Shown: positions 8,555-17,668, numbered from the stretch's first letter. The stretch: DNA of 40,162 nucleotides from an uncultured Clostridia bacterium (GCA_947630285.1 CANRHD010000017.1:1-40162); one strand, 5' to 3'. The notes: a model not told the origin generated them from the letters alone. Numbers and translations are program-made.

Positions 8555-9070
8555 TTATGCTACAGCTACAGTATATGTAAGTGTGGTCTGATAAACCGAA
8601 ACTGCGATGCCTTCCCAAGCTTCTTTAGCGATTGTAAGAGTAACTGCGGGATCAGCGTTTGCCCAAGATGTAACCTCTGTAGCCGAGTCGCCTACGCCAT
8701 TAACAGCTTCAAAAGTATTTGCTGCAAAGCCTGTGGGTGTGAAAGCGATTGTATCGTCGCCGCCATTTTGGTCGGTCATCTTGTTGGAGTCGCTGTCGGT
8801 AACGGTAACGGTAAGGGTTTTGCCCTCTGCAAGCTGGCTTGCAACCTTATAGTTCATATCAACGGATTCTGTGCCCCAGGCAATATCCTTGTCGGCAGGA
8901 ATCTGAACTACATACCATTCTGCGGCGTCAAGTGAGCTTTCGTCAACCTTAACTACTGCTGTGCCTGATGTTGCTGTTGTAATATCTGTGGGTGAAGCTG
9001 CTGCGAAAACGGGAACACAAATTGCGGAAATCATTAAAACTGCGAGAACAAGTGAAATAATCTTTTTCAT
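8555..9070 (-). CDS. Small secreted protein, paralogue family member 4
   Basis: 171 aa, ATG with AAGGAG upstream. Signal peptide MKKIISLVLAVLM... with cleavage near VFA-A. Signature elements: VQIPADKDIAWGTE, TLTVTVTDSDSNKM, then AWEGIAVSVYQTTLTYTV at the C-terminus. Sister of member 5. Extracellular, with no membrane anchor and no catalytic residues visible. Probably a structural or wall-associated subunit, by analogy with the C-terminal domain of the 1859-aa protein of the same operon; that role is inferred. Confidence 0.72.
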   Translation of the reverse strand: MKKIISLVLAVLMISAICVPVFAAASPTDITTATSGTAVVKVDESSLDAAEWYVVQIPADKDIAWGTESVDMNYKVASQLAEGKTLTVTVTDSDSNKMTDQNGGDDTIAFTPTGFAANTFEAVNGVGDSATEVTSWANADPAVTLTIAKEAWEGIAVSVYQTTLTYTVAVA

Positions 9071-9114
9071 GTATTTACTCCTTATTAAATGATTTTTTTA
9101 ATTAATAAATTTAA

Positions 9115-9600
9115 TTAAGCGCTGACAAGTTGTGATGTAAATGTGAGAGTGTCCTTGTATTCGTCAACGGGAACCTTTGCCCAGTTTTCCGCCGGAATAC
9201 CAATGTTGAGAGTCTTGGTTGTACCTTCTGCGATTACGGGACCGTCCTGAATAGAGGTGTCGCCGGTAAGCGTGTAATCGAGGGTGTAATCATCCTGATT
9301 GTCGGAAGACATTTTGTTGTCTGCGGAAGCAACATCAAGCTTAAGCTGATGGTCCCAAGTAAGCTGAGCCTGAACGGTGTACTCAATATCGGTTGATTCT
9401 TTTTCCCAAGCGATTGTGGTTTCAGCCGGATAAGTAACCGTGTAATTTTCTGCGGAGGTGTGGCCGTCCTCTTTTAAGGTAGAGGTTTTAACTACGGCTT
9501 CGCCGGAAGTTTTGCCTGTGTTAAGTTCATCGGCAAAAGCCATAACGCTCAACGAGAAAACCATGGCTATTGCCAAAACAATGGACAAGAGTTTTTTCAT
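9115..9600 (-). CDS. Small secreted protein, paralogue family member 3
   Basis: 161 aa, ATG with GGGAGGAA upstream. Signal peptide ends at AFA (about residue 23). Signature elements: VTYPAETTIAWEKE, LKLDVASADNKM, and ENWAKVPVDEYKDTLTFT near the C-terminus. Closest to member 2 (9618-10127), sharing YPAxTT, TxxxYTxxxxL and the YxDxLTF end. No other recognised domain. The gene sits 17 bp after member 2 and 44 bp before member 4 in the same operon. Confidence 0.72.
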   Translation of the reverse strand: MKKLLSIVLAIAMVFSLSVMAFADELNTGKTSGEAVVKTSTLKEDGHTSAENYTVTYPAETTIAWEKESTDIEYTVQAQLTWDHQLKLDVASADNKMSSDNQDDYTLDYTLTGDTSIQDGPVIAEGTTKTLNIGIPAENWAKVPVDEYKDTLTFTSQLVSA

Positions 9601-9617
9601 AGTAATTTCCTCCCAAA

Positions 9618-10127
9618 TTAAGATACTGTAGCTTCAAATGTAAGTATGTCGGAATACTGGCCTACGGGCGCTGCGTCCCACTGAGCCTGCGGAATGTCAA
9701 CATAAACAGTCTTTTCCGCACTGGCTATCTCATTAAGAGTGAGGTCAGCAAGCGGAGCCGAGCCTGCCGCATCGTCCTTTAAGGTGTACTCAAGGCCGTA
9801 ATCGGCGTTATCGGCGAGGGTCATTTTTGACTTTTCCGAAGTAACGCTTACGGTAAGCTTACTGCCGACAGACAAATGGGTCTTTGCGGTGTAAGTAATC
9901 TTTGCGTCAGCAACGGTGTCGCCCCAGTTAAATGTTGTTTTGGCAGGGTAATTAACCTCAAAGCTGGCAGCAGAAGTGCCGTCTGATTTTGTTTCGGAGG
10001 TGAGAATCTCTGATGTACCTTTGGTTGCACCGGCGGCGTCGGGTAATTTCTTATCCTCCGCAAATGCAGGTACAGCCAATGAAAGAACCATCGCCAATGC
10101 CAAAACAAGCGCCAAAGTCTTTTTCAC
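9618..10127 (-). CDS. Small secreted protein, paralogue family member 2
   Basis: 169 aa. GTG start at 10127; the upstream AAAGGAA is rather far (about 11 nt). Signal peptide MKKTLALVLALAMVLS... with cleavage after AFA. Signature elements: VNYPAKTTFNWGDT, KLTVSVTSEKSKMT, and AQWDAAPVGQYSDILTFE near the end. No cysteine and no membrane anchor. It follows member 1 by 18 bp. Function unknown; it is a likely extracellular structural protein. Confidence 0.72.
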   Translation of the reverse strand: MKKTLALVLALAMVLSLAVPAFAEDKKLPDAAGATKGTSEILTSETKSDGTSAASFEVNYPAKTTFNWGDTVADAKITYTAKTHLSVGSKLTVSVTSEKSKMTLADNADYGLEYTLKDDAAGSAPLADLTLNEIASAEKTVYVDIPQAQWDAAPVGQYSDILTFEATVS

Positions 10128-10145
10128 AGTTCATTCATTCCTTTC

Positions 10146-10607
10146 TTATTTATTTACATAAGCTAAAGTGAAGGTGAGAGTGTCGTTATACTCACCTGCC
10201 GTGGCCGCTTCCCAATCCGCCTCGGTGACGGAAACCGCAAGCGGAAATACGGAAGTATCGTTTACCCGGGTAAACTCTATTGAGTCCGCACCGCTGAGCG
10301 TGTAGGGAATTTTTCCCCCGTCGCTGACAAGCGCACAGTCATTTTCTGACGCAACGGAAATCGTAACTTTCTTATCTAAGGCGATAATCATCTTGCTTGC
10401 GCTTATTTCGCCCAATGTGAAATTGCTTTCACCGTATGGAATTTCGATATCCGCAGGATAAGCTATTTCAATGAGCTCCGAGCGTTCTGCGCTGATTTCC
10501 ATTGAACCGCTTGTAGTTGCCGGAGAAAGGGTACCGGCGGAAACAGTAAATAAGCAGGAGAGAATTACAACCGTTGCCGCAACAAGTACCGAAATAAATT
10601 TCTTCAT
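10146..10607 (-). CDS. Small secreted protein, paralogue family member 1
   Basis: 153 aa from the ATG at 10607. The first ATG at 10613 lies only one or two bases after AAAGGAG, so the second ATG (7-nt spacing, MKKFIS) is preferred. Signal peptide ends near VSA. Signature: IAYPADIEIPYGES (Tyr in place of Trp), VTISVASEND, and ADWEAATAGEYNDTLTFT at the C-terminus. It follows the 1859-aa gene by about 65 bp. The C-terminal AGEYNDTLTFT also recalls spore-coat-U/fimbrial beta-strand endings, which is suggestive only. Confidence 0.72.
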   Translation of the reverse strand: MKKFISVLVAATVVILSCLFTVSAGTLSPATTSGSMEISAERSELIEIAYPADIEIPYGESNFTLGEISASKMIIALDKKVTISVASENDCALVSDGGKIPYTLSGADSIEFTRVNDTSVFPLAVSVTEADWEAATAGEYNDTLTFTLAYVNK

Positions 10608-10672
10608 TGACATTCTCCTTTACTTTAATATTTATATATACAGGTTAAGGTTTAACCCGTTTATACCGTTTA

Positions 10673-13600
10673 TCAGCCGCTTCCGGGGGTGTATTCCGCC
10701 GTAAAGGTCAGCGTCCTGTCAATATAGCTGTTTACATAGGATTGGTTCCACTGGTTGTCGTCTACCCAAATATTGATGGGATAGTCGTTATTTGTATACG
10801 CCCCGGTGCCGTTTACGGTAACCTTGCTGAAGGCGGTGTAAGTATCCGTATCGCCGTTGCCGACCTTGTATTGTATTGTCGGAAGCGGAGCAGGTGCGGA
10901 AACGCCTCTGGGAAGCTTAGTTGTATCAAGGCTCATGGTGTAGTCGTTATCGCCTGACAAATCAAGGCTTAACGAACCGTCCGTGTAGAGCGCACTTATA
11001 ATATTGACATTCTGGGCCTCCGTCGCCTTGGTCTTAAACGGAACTTCTATGCTTGCAGGGAAGCTGATTGCGAAGTATGTTTCCGACGAGTTAATCATTA
11101 CGGGTATATCCAGCGTTGTTACCGCAACGGGTTCAATATTGTTGCCATCGTAATCGGTAAGCGTGCCTTTGTTATACGCCTCAATATCGTCCGAGTCGAA
11201 AACATCAACGAAGATGTGGCCGAGGAAGGTAGAGCCTATCGGAATATCGGAAGCCGTGCTTTCAAGCCGAACCTCCATATTCTTTAAGTAATTGGTACGG
11301 GCAGGATCTGTTGCGCTGTACCTGTTTGTAAATGTTCCTCCGCCCTCGCCCGTTGTGATGTAATCGCTGTAGTAGAAGTTGTCGGCCTGCATGGTCTTGC
11401 CGTCAAGGAGGTCAACCTTCATTGTGATGGGTTCCGACATCGTAGGGCCGATAATCTGCTGCATTTGAAGGTCGGAACGGACACGAAGCGAAACATTGTG
11501 ATTAAGACGGGTCCAAACATGGGCAAGGTTAATGGTGTGCGTTATGGCAGAGCCTATGTCGCTGAAGACATAACCTCTTGAGGTGACATCTGCCGCACCC
11601 GAAGCGCTTGAAGCGCTCAAACGAACCTCCGCCGAGGGGAACGGCATGAGCATGTGCAGGTATTCGTTATACATGGGATCAATCGCCATGAAACGCTGTT
11701 TAAACGCCTCATACTGACGGATAAGATACTCAATTTCATTGAGCTCATCGGCGGTTAAGTACTGACCCCTGCTTACCTTGTCGGTAATATCCTGGTGCGC
11801 CTCGTGCGTCATATCAACATAATACTTGATACCGCCGGGCAAGCCGGTATAAGTGATTGTTTTATTACCGATCTTGTGCGTCGCCTCGTACTCCTTGCCC
11901 GTGGAGACATCGGTAACATGCCTTGTGCGTGCATTGATGTAAACATTTATCAATGCGTCCGCCATTAAATCCGTTTTGGCGTGTGTGGCGGTCGGAGAAT
12001 TTGAATTGACAAGCATGGTCTTTGCGAATATCGACATGTAGTAATAGTCCAAAATCGCCTGGCCTACGCCGGGATCAAGCTCGTCGGTATAGTGACCGTC
12101 CTCTACAGTATAGGTCTTTAAGGTCTTCATCTGAAGCTCCTTGGGAATATCGTAGCCGTCGAGCGTTTGCGTCTGCGTGGGATAAAGGTCAATAACCTTG
12201 TCGTAGAAGGTCTGGATATTCTCACGGTCGCTTATCAGTTCCTTTATTCTGAGCGCTGTCTTATAGGCGTTGATAAGCTCGGTGTAACGGCCGTCATGCT
12301 CTAATTGATAGGCTCTGCGCTGTGCAAAGCTCAATCTCATATAGCCCTTTTCGTAAGCGTCTATCGCCTTTTGGATATTTTCATCGTCCGGACCGGATAC
12401 GCCGAAGAAATCGTACTTGATGGTTGCGGTGGCGTAATCGTAAACATCTTCGCTTATTCGGTTATCTTGGGTGCATTTATCGCCGGATTTAAACCCTGAG
12501 GGAAGCGCATCGACAGCGCCCTTAAGAGCCATGGTATCGCTGTAAACGGACGCCCAGTCCTCCGTTGTGATTAAGTTGTCGTAATCGCCGTAAAGCTTTA
12601 GGTAATCGTGCGTGGGGTTATAATCGGTTCTGTCCGCATCGTCGTAGCCCTCGGCATAGGCAAGAGCTGCCTTAACATCGGGCAAGGTCTTCTGATAATC
12701 GGAAAGCGCATCATACAGAGCCTTGGCATTGTCGTAATCCGATATAAACTGTGCCTTGCCGGAATGGGCGTCAAGCGAATATACCGCCTGCGCAAACGCC
12801 GTGGCGTCGTCGGTCTGAACGGCAAAGTATTTATCGAGGTCATTAACCTCGGAAACATAGGCGTTGTCGCTTATGAGCTCTGCGCTCGGGTCGGCGGAAG
12901 CTCTGCCGGTAACGGACGGGTCATAGGTAAAGCCCATGCCGTCAACGGTTACGCTCTCGCCGATATTGGTGGTATCGTCAGACCAGAAAGCAACATGCAC
13001 ACGCTTAATTGTCAACTGGTCAAGAACATTGTCAAGCCTGTCGCCTGCGCTGTTGCGGAATTTTGAAAGCGGAATACGCAGGAAGCCCTTGTAGTATTGC
13101 AGGGTGTTCGACATATCCATATCGTTGGGGGCGATTATACTGCAATCGTCGCCGCTGTAGCCTGCGTTGATGGGAACTTCGACCCAGTCGCCGTCATCAT
13201 TTAGCATCCAAATTCTGTCCTGCGAAGCGTTGCCCGTGGCGAAATAGAATACCTCGTCCGTGCCGCCCCTGTCCACGATGAACTGGAGGTTCATGGAAAC
13301 ATCTTTAACATGCGAATAGTCAACATACATTACAAATGAGTTCGCCCAGTTTCCGCCGTAACGGGTGTTGTCGTTGGCGCTGGTGCCGTCCGAGCTCCTG
13401 TCGTTCAACTGAATTGCGGAGAGGTCAAGCCCCGGCAGGTTGGAAAAGCTATCGGCCGTTCTGCCCTGATAGGATACGGAAATAACATTGTAATGGCCTG
13501 TGGGGTCGCCGTCGAAGTTTACGCTTGCGCCCTTAGAGCCGTCGAAGCCGTTTGCGGTAATCTGTGCGCTGACTCTTGAGAAGTAATTGCCGTTAGTAAA

Positions 13601-16252
13601 GTTACCGTAGCTTCCGTCGCCCGTATCCGAAGCCGGGTTATAGGCTCTGGGGAACCAGCCGTTTGCATCGCCCTTTGTGCCTACAATCGCAGCCGCATCT
13701 TCGCCGTAAACCGTAAAGCTGCCTACATTGTTTCTGTCGATGCTCTTTGAGCCGGGGTTCCAAATATTGTTGCCATCGTTATAATATCTGAAAGCAGTTT
13801 CATTCAAATAGTATCTGCTTTCAAAGTTATTGAACGGGATATAGGGATATGCGCCTATGGAGTGTCCGGCCTTTATATCGTTACCGACCATCATGCGGTA
13901 AATCTGTAGGAATTTTGACTCCGAACCGTCGCCGATAAGGTCAAGCTTACCTATGTCGAAGCTCTGGTAAAGTCCCATAAGCTCAATAACCTCGGACTTA
14001 ATGGTATCGGAGGTCATATCAAGGAAATCGGGGTCGGGAAGCAGCTCAACACGCTGTTCAAACAGCAGAGCCGCCTGATAATAGGTTGAACCGTCTGTCG
14101 AACCGAGATACTTACTTAAGAATTCCTTGGCGGCCTTGTACTTGTTATACTCGTCGGGGTACTGCCTGCCGAGCCATTCAAGGTTTTGATCCACCGTATC
14201 ATACGGGAAGCTGTCTTTATATGTATCAACGGCATTATCAATAAATCTGATTGTGTCGTAGTCGAGCAAGGACGGAACATCGCCGAGGTATTCGTCGATG
14301 AAATTCGCTATGGCTACAGGTATCTGCGAGGTTCTGTCGTAGTAGATACCGACCTTGTAGCCACGGTCGTTAGCGAATTTACCGGATTCTGTCGGGAACT
14401 GAACGGGTGCGCTTTCAAGAACCGCACCTGTATCGGTTTCGTAATTGCTGTCCGAGTTGGCGTCCGCCTGTCGCATAAAGATTATGCGGTCAATATCGAA
14501 CGAGTTGTTGACGGAATCTGCGGACCAGCCCTCAACCTCAAAGCCTGCGCCGATAAGGTCTTCTATAGCATATGTAGCCGTATCGTCACGGGTAATATTA
14601 TAGGTCATGGTATTGTCGCCGTTATTGCTGATGCTTGCCTTAGTGCCCTCCTGAAGCATATAACCCATACCGCCGTAACGGTCATTACCGATTGTCGGAC
14701 TGTAAACCGTAAATCTGTTTTGGATAAGCAAACACTTTGTAACGGGAGTGCCTATCTTATTTACGGGAACCTTAAAAACATCTCTTGAATATGTCGGTTC
14801 CTTATACAAATTCCTTGTATTGTCGCCAAATGCTCCGTTTGAAGGAGCGTTAAGGAACAGCATTGTTGCTCTTTCTGCGTCCATTACGCTGCCGTCAGCC
14901 TGTGTTACATGTATAGTGCTTGGCGCAACGCCTGTATTAAGTACATTGGTCTGCAAGAACATATGCTGACCGCAGTATGTCATCTGTCCGCTTTCACTTT
15001 TGGTATAGTTATTAGCGCCCCAATCGTTGTCAGCAGTGATATACTGGGTTTCCTGAGCAACGAAGTATTCAAGCGGAATACGGATAAATCCGCGGTAGCC
15101 GCCGAAATTGAGAAGGCAGCCGTCGGTCATGGTGGTTTCTTCCCAAAGACCTGCTTCGTCCTGAAAATATATACCGCCCTTAACGCCGGCATTTGCGCCG
15201 CCGGCCGCCTTTGTGGAATAGGCTACATGACCGTAATCGGAAAGCGAACCATCGTCCGTATGGTCACGCCAAATCTGACGGTATTTTTCGTTAGCTCTTA
15301 AATTGAAAGATATTTTATCGAATTGAACATCACGGAAGTCTACATAGAACCAAACTTCCTCTGCGCTCTCAAAATTGTAGTGGCCGCGGCTCCATGTGGT
15401 GGTAAAGCTGAACGGAGTTCCCGTAGAATTACCGCTTATCCAGAAGTGCATGGAGTTAGAGTTGTCACAGCCCATTTCGGGGAATTTACCGTCAATGTTA
15501 ATGCCTGCCGTACCGCTTTCTGTTCCGTAATAGTCAGCGCCGTTTCTTAATCCCTTGCCGTCTGTGGAAAGTTCATAACCGGCAACTTTTGTATCCTCGG
15601 TATATCTTTCCTCAAACCTTAACATTTCACGGGCAATCCAGTTTTCATCGGGTGAAAAGTCGCCGGTAAGGTTATAGTAGGGTGTGTCGTTAAGAACCGT
15701 GTGGATAGTCTCACTCGTCCAGTACTCGTTATCCACGGCGGTTACGCCTATATCGTATATGGTGTTTGTCTTGAAGCCGCCGTCCTCTTCGCCCAAATGG
15801 ACAGCTTTTTCAACATCTTCCGCCTTGATCGTAATCTGACGGGCATAGTCGCCCATATCATTCTGTACGACATTTGCAAGAGGATAATACATCTCGAGAA
15901 TGGGGTTCTTGTTGGTTTGACCGTCCTCAATCTCGGTAAGGGTAACTATGTAACCCATCATTTTAACGGGCGTTGCAGGAGTGGACGGGTCGCCGTCTTT
16001 AAAGTCTACGGAGAATGCCCTCGGGAAATAGACATCTATGCTGTTGTCGGCATTAAGTACCGCCGAGAACATTATTTCCTTTGCGTCCTTCTTGGTAGCA
16101 CCGTCAGGGTCCAAAGACCAATAAGGTGTTGGGTCAAATTCGCCCGGTTCAACTATGGCCGCCTGCGTCATCATTATAGGCAGCGAAGTAATTACCATTA
16201 CAAAGGAAAGAAATACCGAAAGCACTCTCTTTGGTATCCTTTTGCTTTTCAT
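10673..16252 (-). CDS. Giant secreted modular surface protein (1859 aa)
   Basis: Signal peptide (about 1-32, ending near TQA). Two similar modules follow: about 230-420 and about 880-1100. Each has a beta-rich carbohydrate-binding-like core with an FYVDF/MYVDY strand and later YRGFIRIPLEYF (near 387) or YKGFLRIPLSKF (near 1057). Between and after them are helical stretches (LSDYQKTLPDVKAALAYAEG, resembling FIVAR-like spacers). The last about 150 residues carry the signature shared with the five small proteins encoded downstream (FPASIEVPFKTK, then NQWNQSYVNSYIDRTLTFT). There is no membrane anchor and no sortase motif, so retention is probably non-covalent through that C-terminal domain. No glycosidase active site was recognised. 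Second gene of the operon, 27 bp after the membrane protein. Role inferred: adhesin or glycan-binding scaffold. Confidence 0.8.
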   Translation of the reverse strand: MKSKRIPKRVLSVFLSFVMVITSLPIMMTQAAIVEPGEFDPTPYWSLDPDGATKKDAKEIMFSAVLNADNSIDVYFPRAFSVDFKDGDPSTPATPVKMMGYIVTLTEIEDGQTNKNPILEMYYPLANVVQNDMGDYARQITIKAEDVEKAVHLGEEDGGFKTNTIYDIGVTAVDNEYWTSETIHTVLNDTPYYNLTGDFSPDENWIAREMLRFEERYTEDTKVAGYELSTDGKGLRNGADYYGTESGTAGINIDGKFPEMGCDNSNSMHFWISGNSTGTPFSFTTTWSRGHYNFESAEEVWFYVDFRDVQFDKISFNLRANEKYRQIWRDHTDDGSLSDYGHVAYSTKAAGGANAGVKGGIYFQDEAGLWEETTMTDGCLLNFGGYRGFIRIPLEYFVAQETQYITADNDWGANNYTKSESGQMTYCGQHMFLQTNVLNTGVAPSTIHVTQADGSVMDAERATMLFLNAPSNGAFGDNTRNLYKEPTYSRDVFKVPVNKIGTPVTKCLLIQNRFTVYSPTIGNDRYGGMGYMLQEGTKASISNNGDNTMTYNITRDDTATYAIEDLIGAGFEVEGWSADSVNNSFDIDRIIFMRQADANSDSNYETDTGAVLESAPVQFPTESGKFANDRGYKVGIYYDRTSQIPVAIANFIDEYLGDVPSLLDYDTIRFIDNAVDTYKDSFPYDTVDQNLEWLGRQYPDEYNKYKAAKEFLSKYLGSTDGSTYYQAALLFEQRVELLPDPDFLDMTSDTIKSEVIELMGLYQSFDIGKLDLIGDGSESKFLQIYRMMVGNDIKAGHSIGAYPYIPFNNFESRYYLNETAFRYYNDGNNIWNPGSKSIDRNNVGSFTVYGEDAAAIVGTKGDANGWFPRAYNPASDTGDGSYGNFTNGNYFSRVSAQITANGFDGSKGASVNFDGDPTGHYNVISVSYQGRTADSFSNLPGLDLSAIQLNDRSSDGTSANDNTRYGGNWANSFVMYVDYSHVKDVSMNLQFIVDRGGTDEVFYFATGNASQDRIWMLNDDGDWVEVPINAGYSGDDCSIIAPNDMDMSNTLQYYKGFLRIPLSKFRNSAGDRLDNVLDQLTIKRVHVAFWSDDTTNIGESVTVDGMGFTYDPSVTGRASADPSAELISDNAYVSEVNDLDKYFAVQTDDATAFAQAVYSLDAHSGKAQFISDYDNAKALYDALSDYQKTLPDVKAALAYAEGYDDADRTDYNPTHDYLKLYGDYDNLITTEDWASVYSDTMALKGAVDALPSGFKSGDKCTQDNRISEDVYDYATATIKYDFFGVSGPDDENIQKAIDAYEKGYMRLSFAQRRAYQLEHDGRYTELINAYKTALRIKELISDRENIQTFYDKVIDLYPTQTQTLDGYDIPKELQMKTLKTYTVEDGHYTDELDPGVGQAILDYYYMSIFAKTMLVNSNSPTATHAKTDLMADALINVYINARTRHVTDVSTGKEYEATHKIGNKTITYTGLPGGIKYYVDMTHEAHQDITDKVSRGQYLTADELNEIEYLIRQYEAFKQRFMAIDPMYNEYLHMLMPFPSAEVRLSASSASGAADVTSRGYVFSDIGSAITHTINLAHVWTRLNHNVSLRVRSDLQMQQIIGPTMSEPITMKVDLLDGKTMQADNFYYSDYITTGEGGGTFTNRYSATDPARTNYLKNMEVRLESTASDIPIGSTFLGHIFVDVFDSDDIEAYNKGTLTDYDGNNIEPVAVTTLDIPVMINSSETYFAISFPASIEVPFKTKATEAQNVNIISALYTDGSLSLDLSGDNDYTMSLDTTKLPRGVSAPAPLPTIQYKVGNGDTDTYTAFSKVTVNGTGAYTNNDYPINIWVDDNQWNQSYVNSYIDRTLTFTAEYTPGSG

Positions 16253-16279
16253 TTTGCCATCACCTTTCCGAAAAAAATC

Positions 16280-17107
16280 TTATTCCGCAATAATTGCAGT
16301 GGATATTACCATATTGTTCAGCGGAGTGCGTGCCTTATCGTAAGTGTAGGGCTGTTCCATAACAAGACCCTTGTATTCGCCGGCGTCAAGCGCACGGTTA
16401 AGGTCGAACTCCGATATCGAATAACCCGGTCTGACCAATCCGGATTTATAAATCTGCTCATCGCCGTCGTCGATTTTTTTATTGTTGTTATTGTCAATAT
16501 ACACCGTGAATTCCATAAAGCATAAGTCGTTGTTTTTGTCGGAATTGGTTAAAATGAAATTCTGATGTACCTGACCTGCCTTTAAGTGCATTTCGGGTAT
16601 GCCGATGATAGTTACATTTTTGGAGGCGACATCGGCCTTTTCGGGTAAATTAAGCTTACCGAAGCCCTCCTCCTGCTCGCCGGCAAGTTCGCCGTAGGGC
16701 TTTGTGGTTTCCGGCTCCTTATCGGCATTGGCCTTTATTGCGTAAGTTATTCCGGCAACAATGCCTGCCAAAGCCAAAAGACCCAATACTATATACAATA
16801 TAATAAGAGCCGTAATATCCTTTTTAACGGCTATGAAAGTGCCGTTTTCAAGCTCGGCATAGCCGATAACCTTTTTATTTGCGGCAGAGCGAACCATATA
16901 TATTGGCTCGCTGACGGAATTGACGGATAAATTGCCGATTATTTCATTATCCTTACCGTGGCCGAGCTGACCCACTACCCTTATGCCGCCGCCCGGGAAC
17001 AGGGATTTCATCTGCTTTGCGGTGTAATAACCCACAGAAAAGCCTGTTTTTGAATTTCGGTAAACCGCCTGATAGTTGTTGTCGTTTTTCAAAATAAAAT
17101 CTGCCAA
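16280..17107 (-). CDS. Single-pass membrane protein heading the surface operon
   Basis: 275 aa, TTG start with AGAGGGTG upstream. No signal peptide: residues 1-97 are a soluble domain expected in the cytoplasm, 99-124 form one TM helix, and 125-275 an extracellular domain containing a Ca-binding-like stretch (DNNNNKKIDDGDE) and an end AGEYKGLVMEQPY...LNNM. The extracellular part resembles single-TM proteins found beside secreted beta-sandwich proteins in other Clostridia, from memory and not verified. First gene of the operon. It may be the inner anchor or the assembly/sensing partner of the secreted proteins. Function unknown. Confidence 0.75.
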   Translation of the reverse strand: MADFILKNDNNYQAVYRNSKTGFSVGYYTAKQMKSLFPGGGIRVVGQLGHGKDNEIIGNLSVNSVSEPIYMVRSAANKKVIGYAELENGTFIAVKKDITALIILYIVLGLLALAGIVAGITYAIKANADKEPETTKPYGELAGEQEEGFGKLNLPEKADVASKNVTIIGIPEMHLKAGQVHQNFILTNSDKNNDLCFMEFTVYIDNNNNKKIDDGDEQIYKSGLVRPGYSISEFDLNRALDAGEYKGLVMEQPYTYDKARTPLNNMVISTAIIAE

Positions 17108-17224
17108 AGAAACACCCTCTTATACCAAAACTTCGGTAAGTAAAGCGCATTTTTGCGTAAAAATCTACCGATTATGCCATATGGCTGTTAAGCGGTAAAA
17201 AATTACCGTAATAATCCAAAGTCT

Positions 17225-17254
17225 ATTATATAACAAGAGGCTAACTATTGTCAA
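17225..17254 (-). promoter_or_regulatory. Surface-operon promoter P3 (proximal)
   Basis: TTGACA (17254-17249), 18-bp spacer, TATAAT (17230-17225). Transcription from here leaves a leader of about 110 nt before the TTG at 17107. The leader contains a hairpin CGGTAA/TTACCG (near 17193-17208). Confidence 0.75.
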
Positions 17255-17393
17255 TAATTAATTCAAAAAAACTTGATATTTTTTATCTACTTTCGCCTAA
17301 AAAGCAAGAACAAAGCGAACATTCCGTGCTATACGCTTCATTCCCGTTTTCCAAGGCGTACCAAAGAAAGGTAAAAATAATCTTAATATCCAT

Positions 17394-17421
17394 TTTATAG
17401 CACAAATTTTTTTATTGTCAA
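17394..17421 (-). promoter_or_regulatory. Surface-operon promoter P2
   Basis: TTGACA (17421-17416), 16-bp spacer, TATAAA (17399-17394) with TGC in front (extended -10). No terminator is evident between it and P3. Confidence 0.6.
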
Positions 17422-17594
17422 TACTTTCAGGGTATATAACCGAGAAATCAGGGTAAAAAACCGAATTTTCGCCCCCATTCGGTGTAAATTTTGCAATTTC
17501 AATGTTCAAAAATGCAAATTCTGCGGTCAAAATTACGGGCTTAATATGTCGGATTTTGCCGATTTTGGCTTTTTTAATGCTTTTTCCTATTAAT

Positions 17595-17622
17595 ATTATA
17601 CACATTTTTCATAAATAGTCAA
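17595..17622 (-). promoter_or_regulatory. Surface-operon promoter P1 (distal)
   Basis: TTGACT (17622-17617), 16-bp spacer, TATAAT (17600-17595), reading toward the surface operon and divergent from the XRE regulator gene. The 17108-17668 stretch otherwise holds only AT-rich leader DNA; a 102-codon ORF inside it (17297-17605) begins upstream of the expected transcript start and is not convincing. Confidence 0.55.
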
Positions 17623-17668
17623 CCACTAAGTACACTACTAATTGATTAATTATATTGCAGGTAGATGA

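Noticed and set aside
8030-10613. Pilin operon
   Set aside because: The small proteins have pilin-like final strands, but there is no sortase, LPxTG, class III signal or chaperone-usher gene in the window, so calling them pilins would overreach.
14186-14788. 200-codon plus-strand ORF inside the 1859-aa gene
   Set aside because: Antisense shadow; the opposite strand has a continuous protein with signal peptide and repeated modules.
17108-17224. c-di-GMP or other known riboswitch in the surface-operon leader
   Set aside because: Short CGGTAA/TTACCG hairpins are present, but I could not find the conserved core of any riboswitch class.
17297-17605. 102-codon minus-strand ORF in the surface-operon upstream region
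   Set aside because: Its start lies upstream of the P1 transcript start, it spans promoter P2, has no ribosome site and shows no domain pattern.
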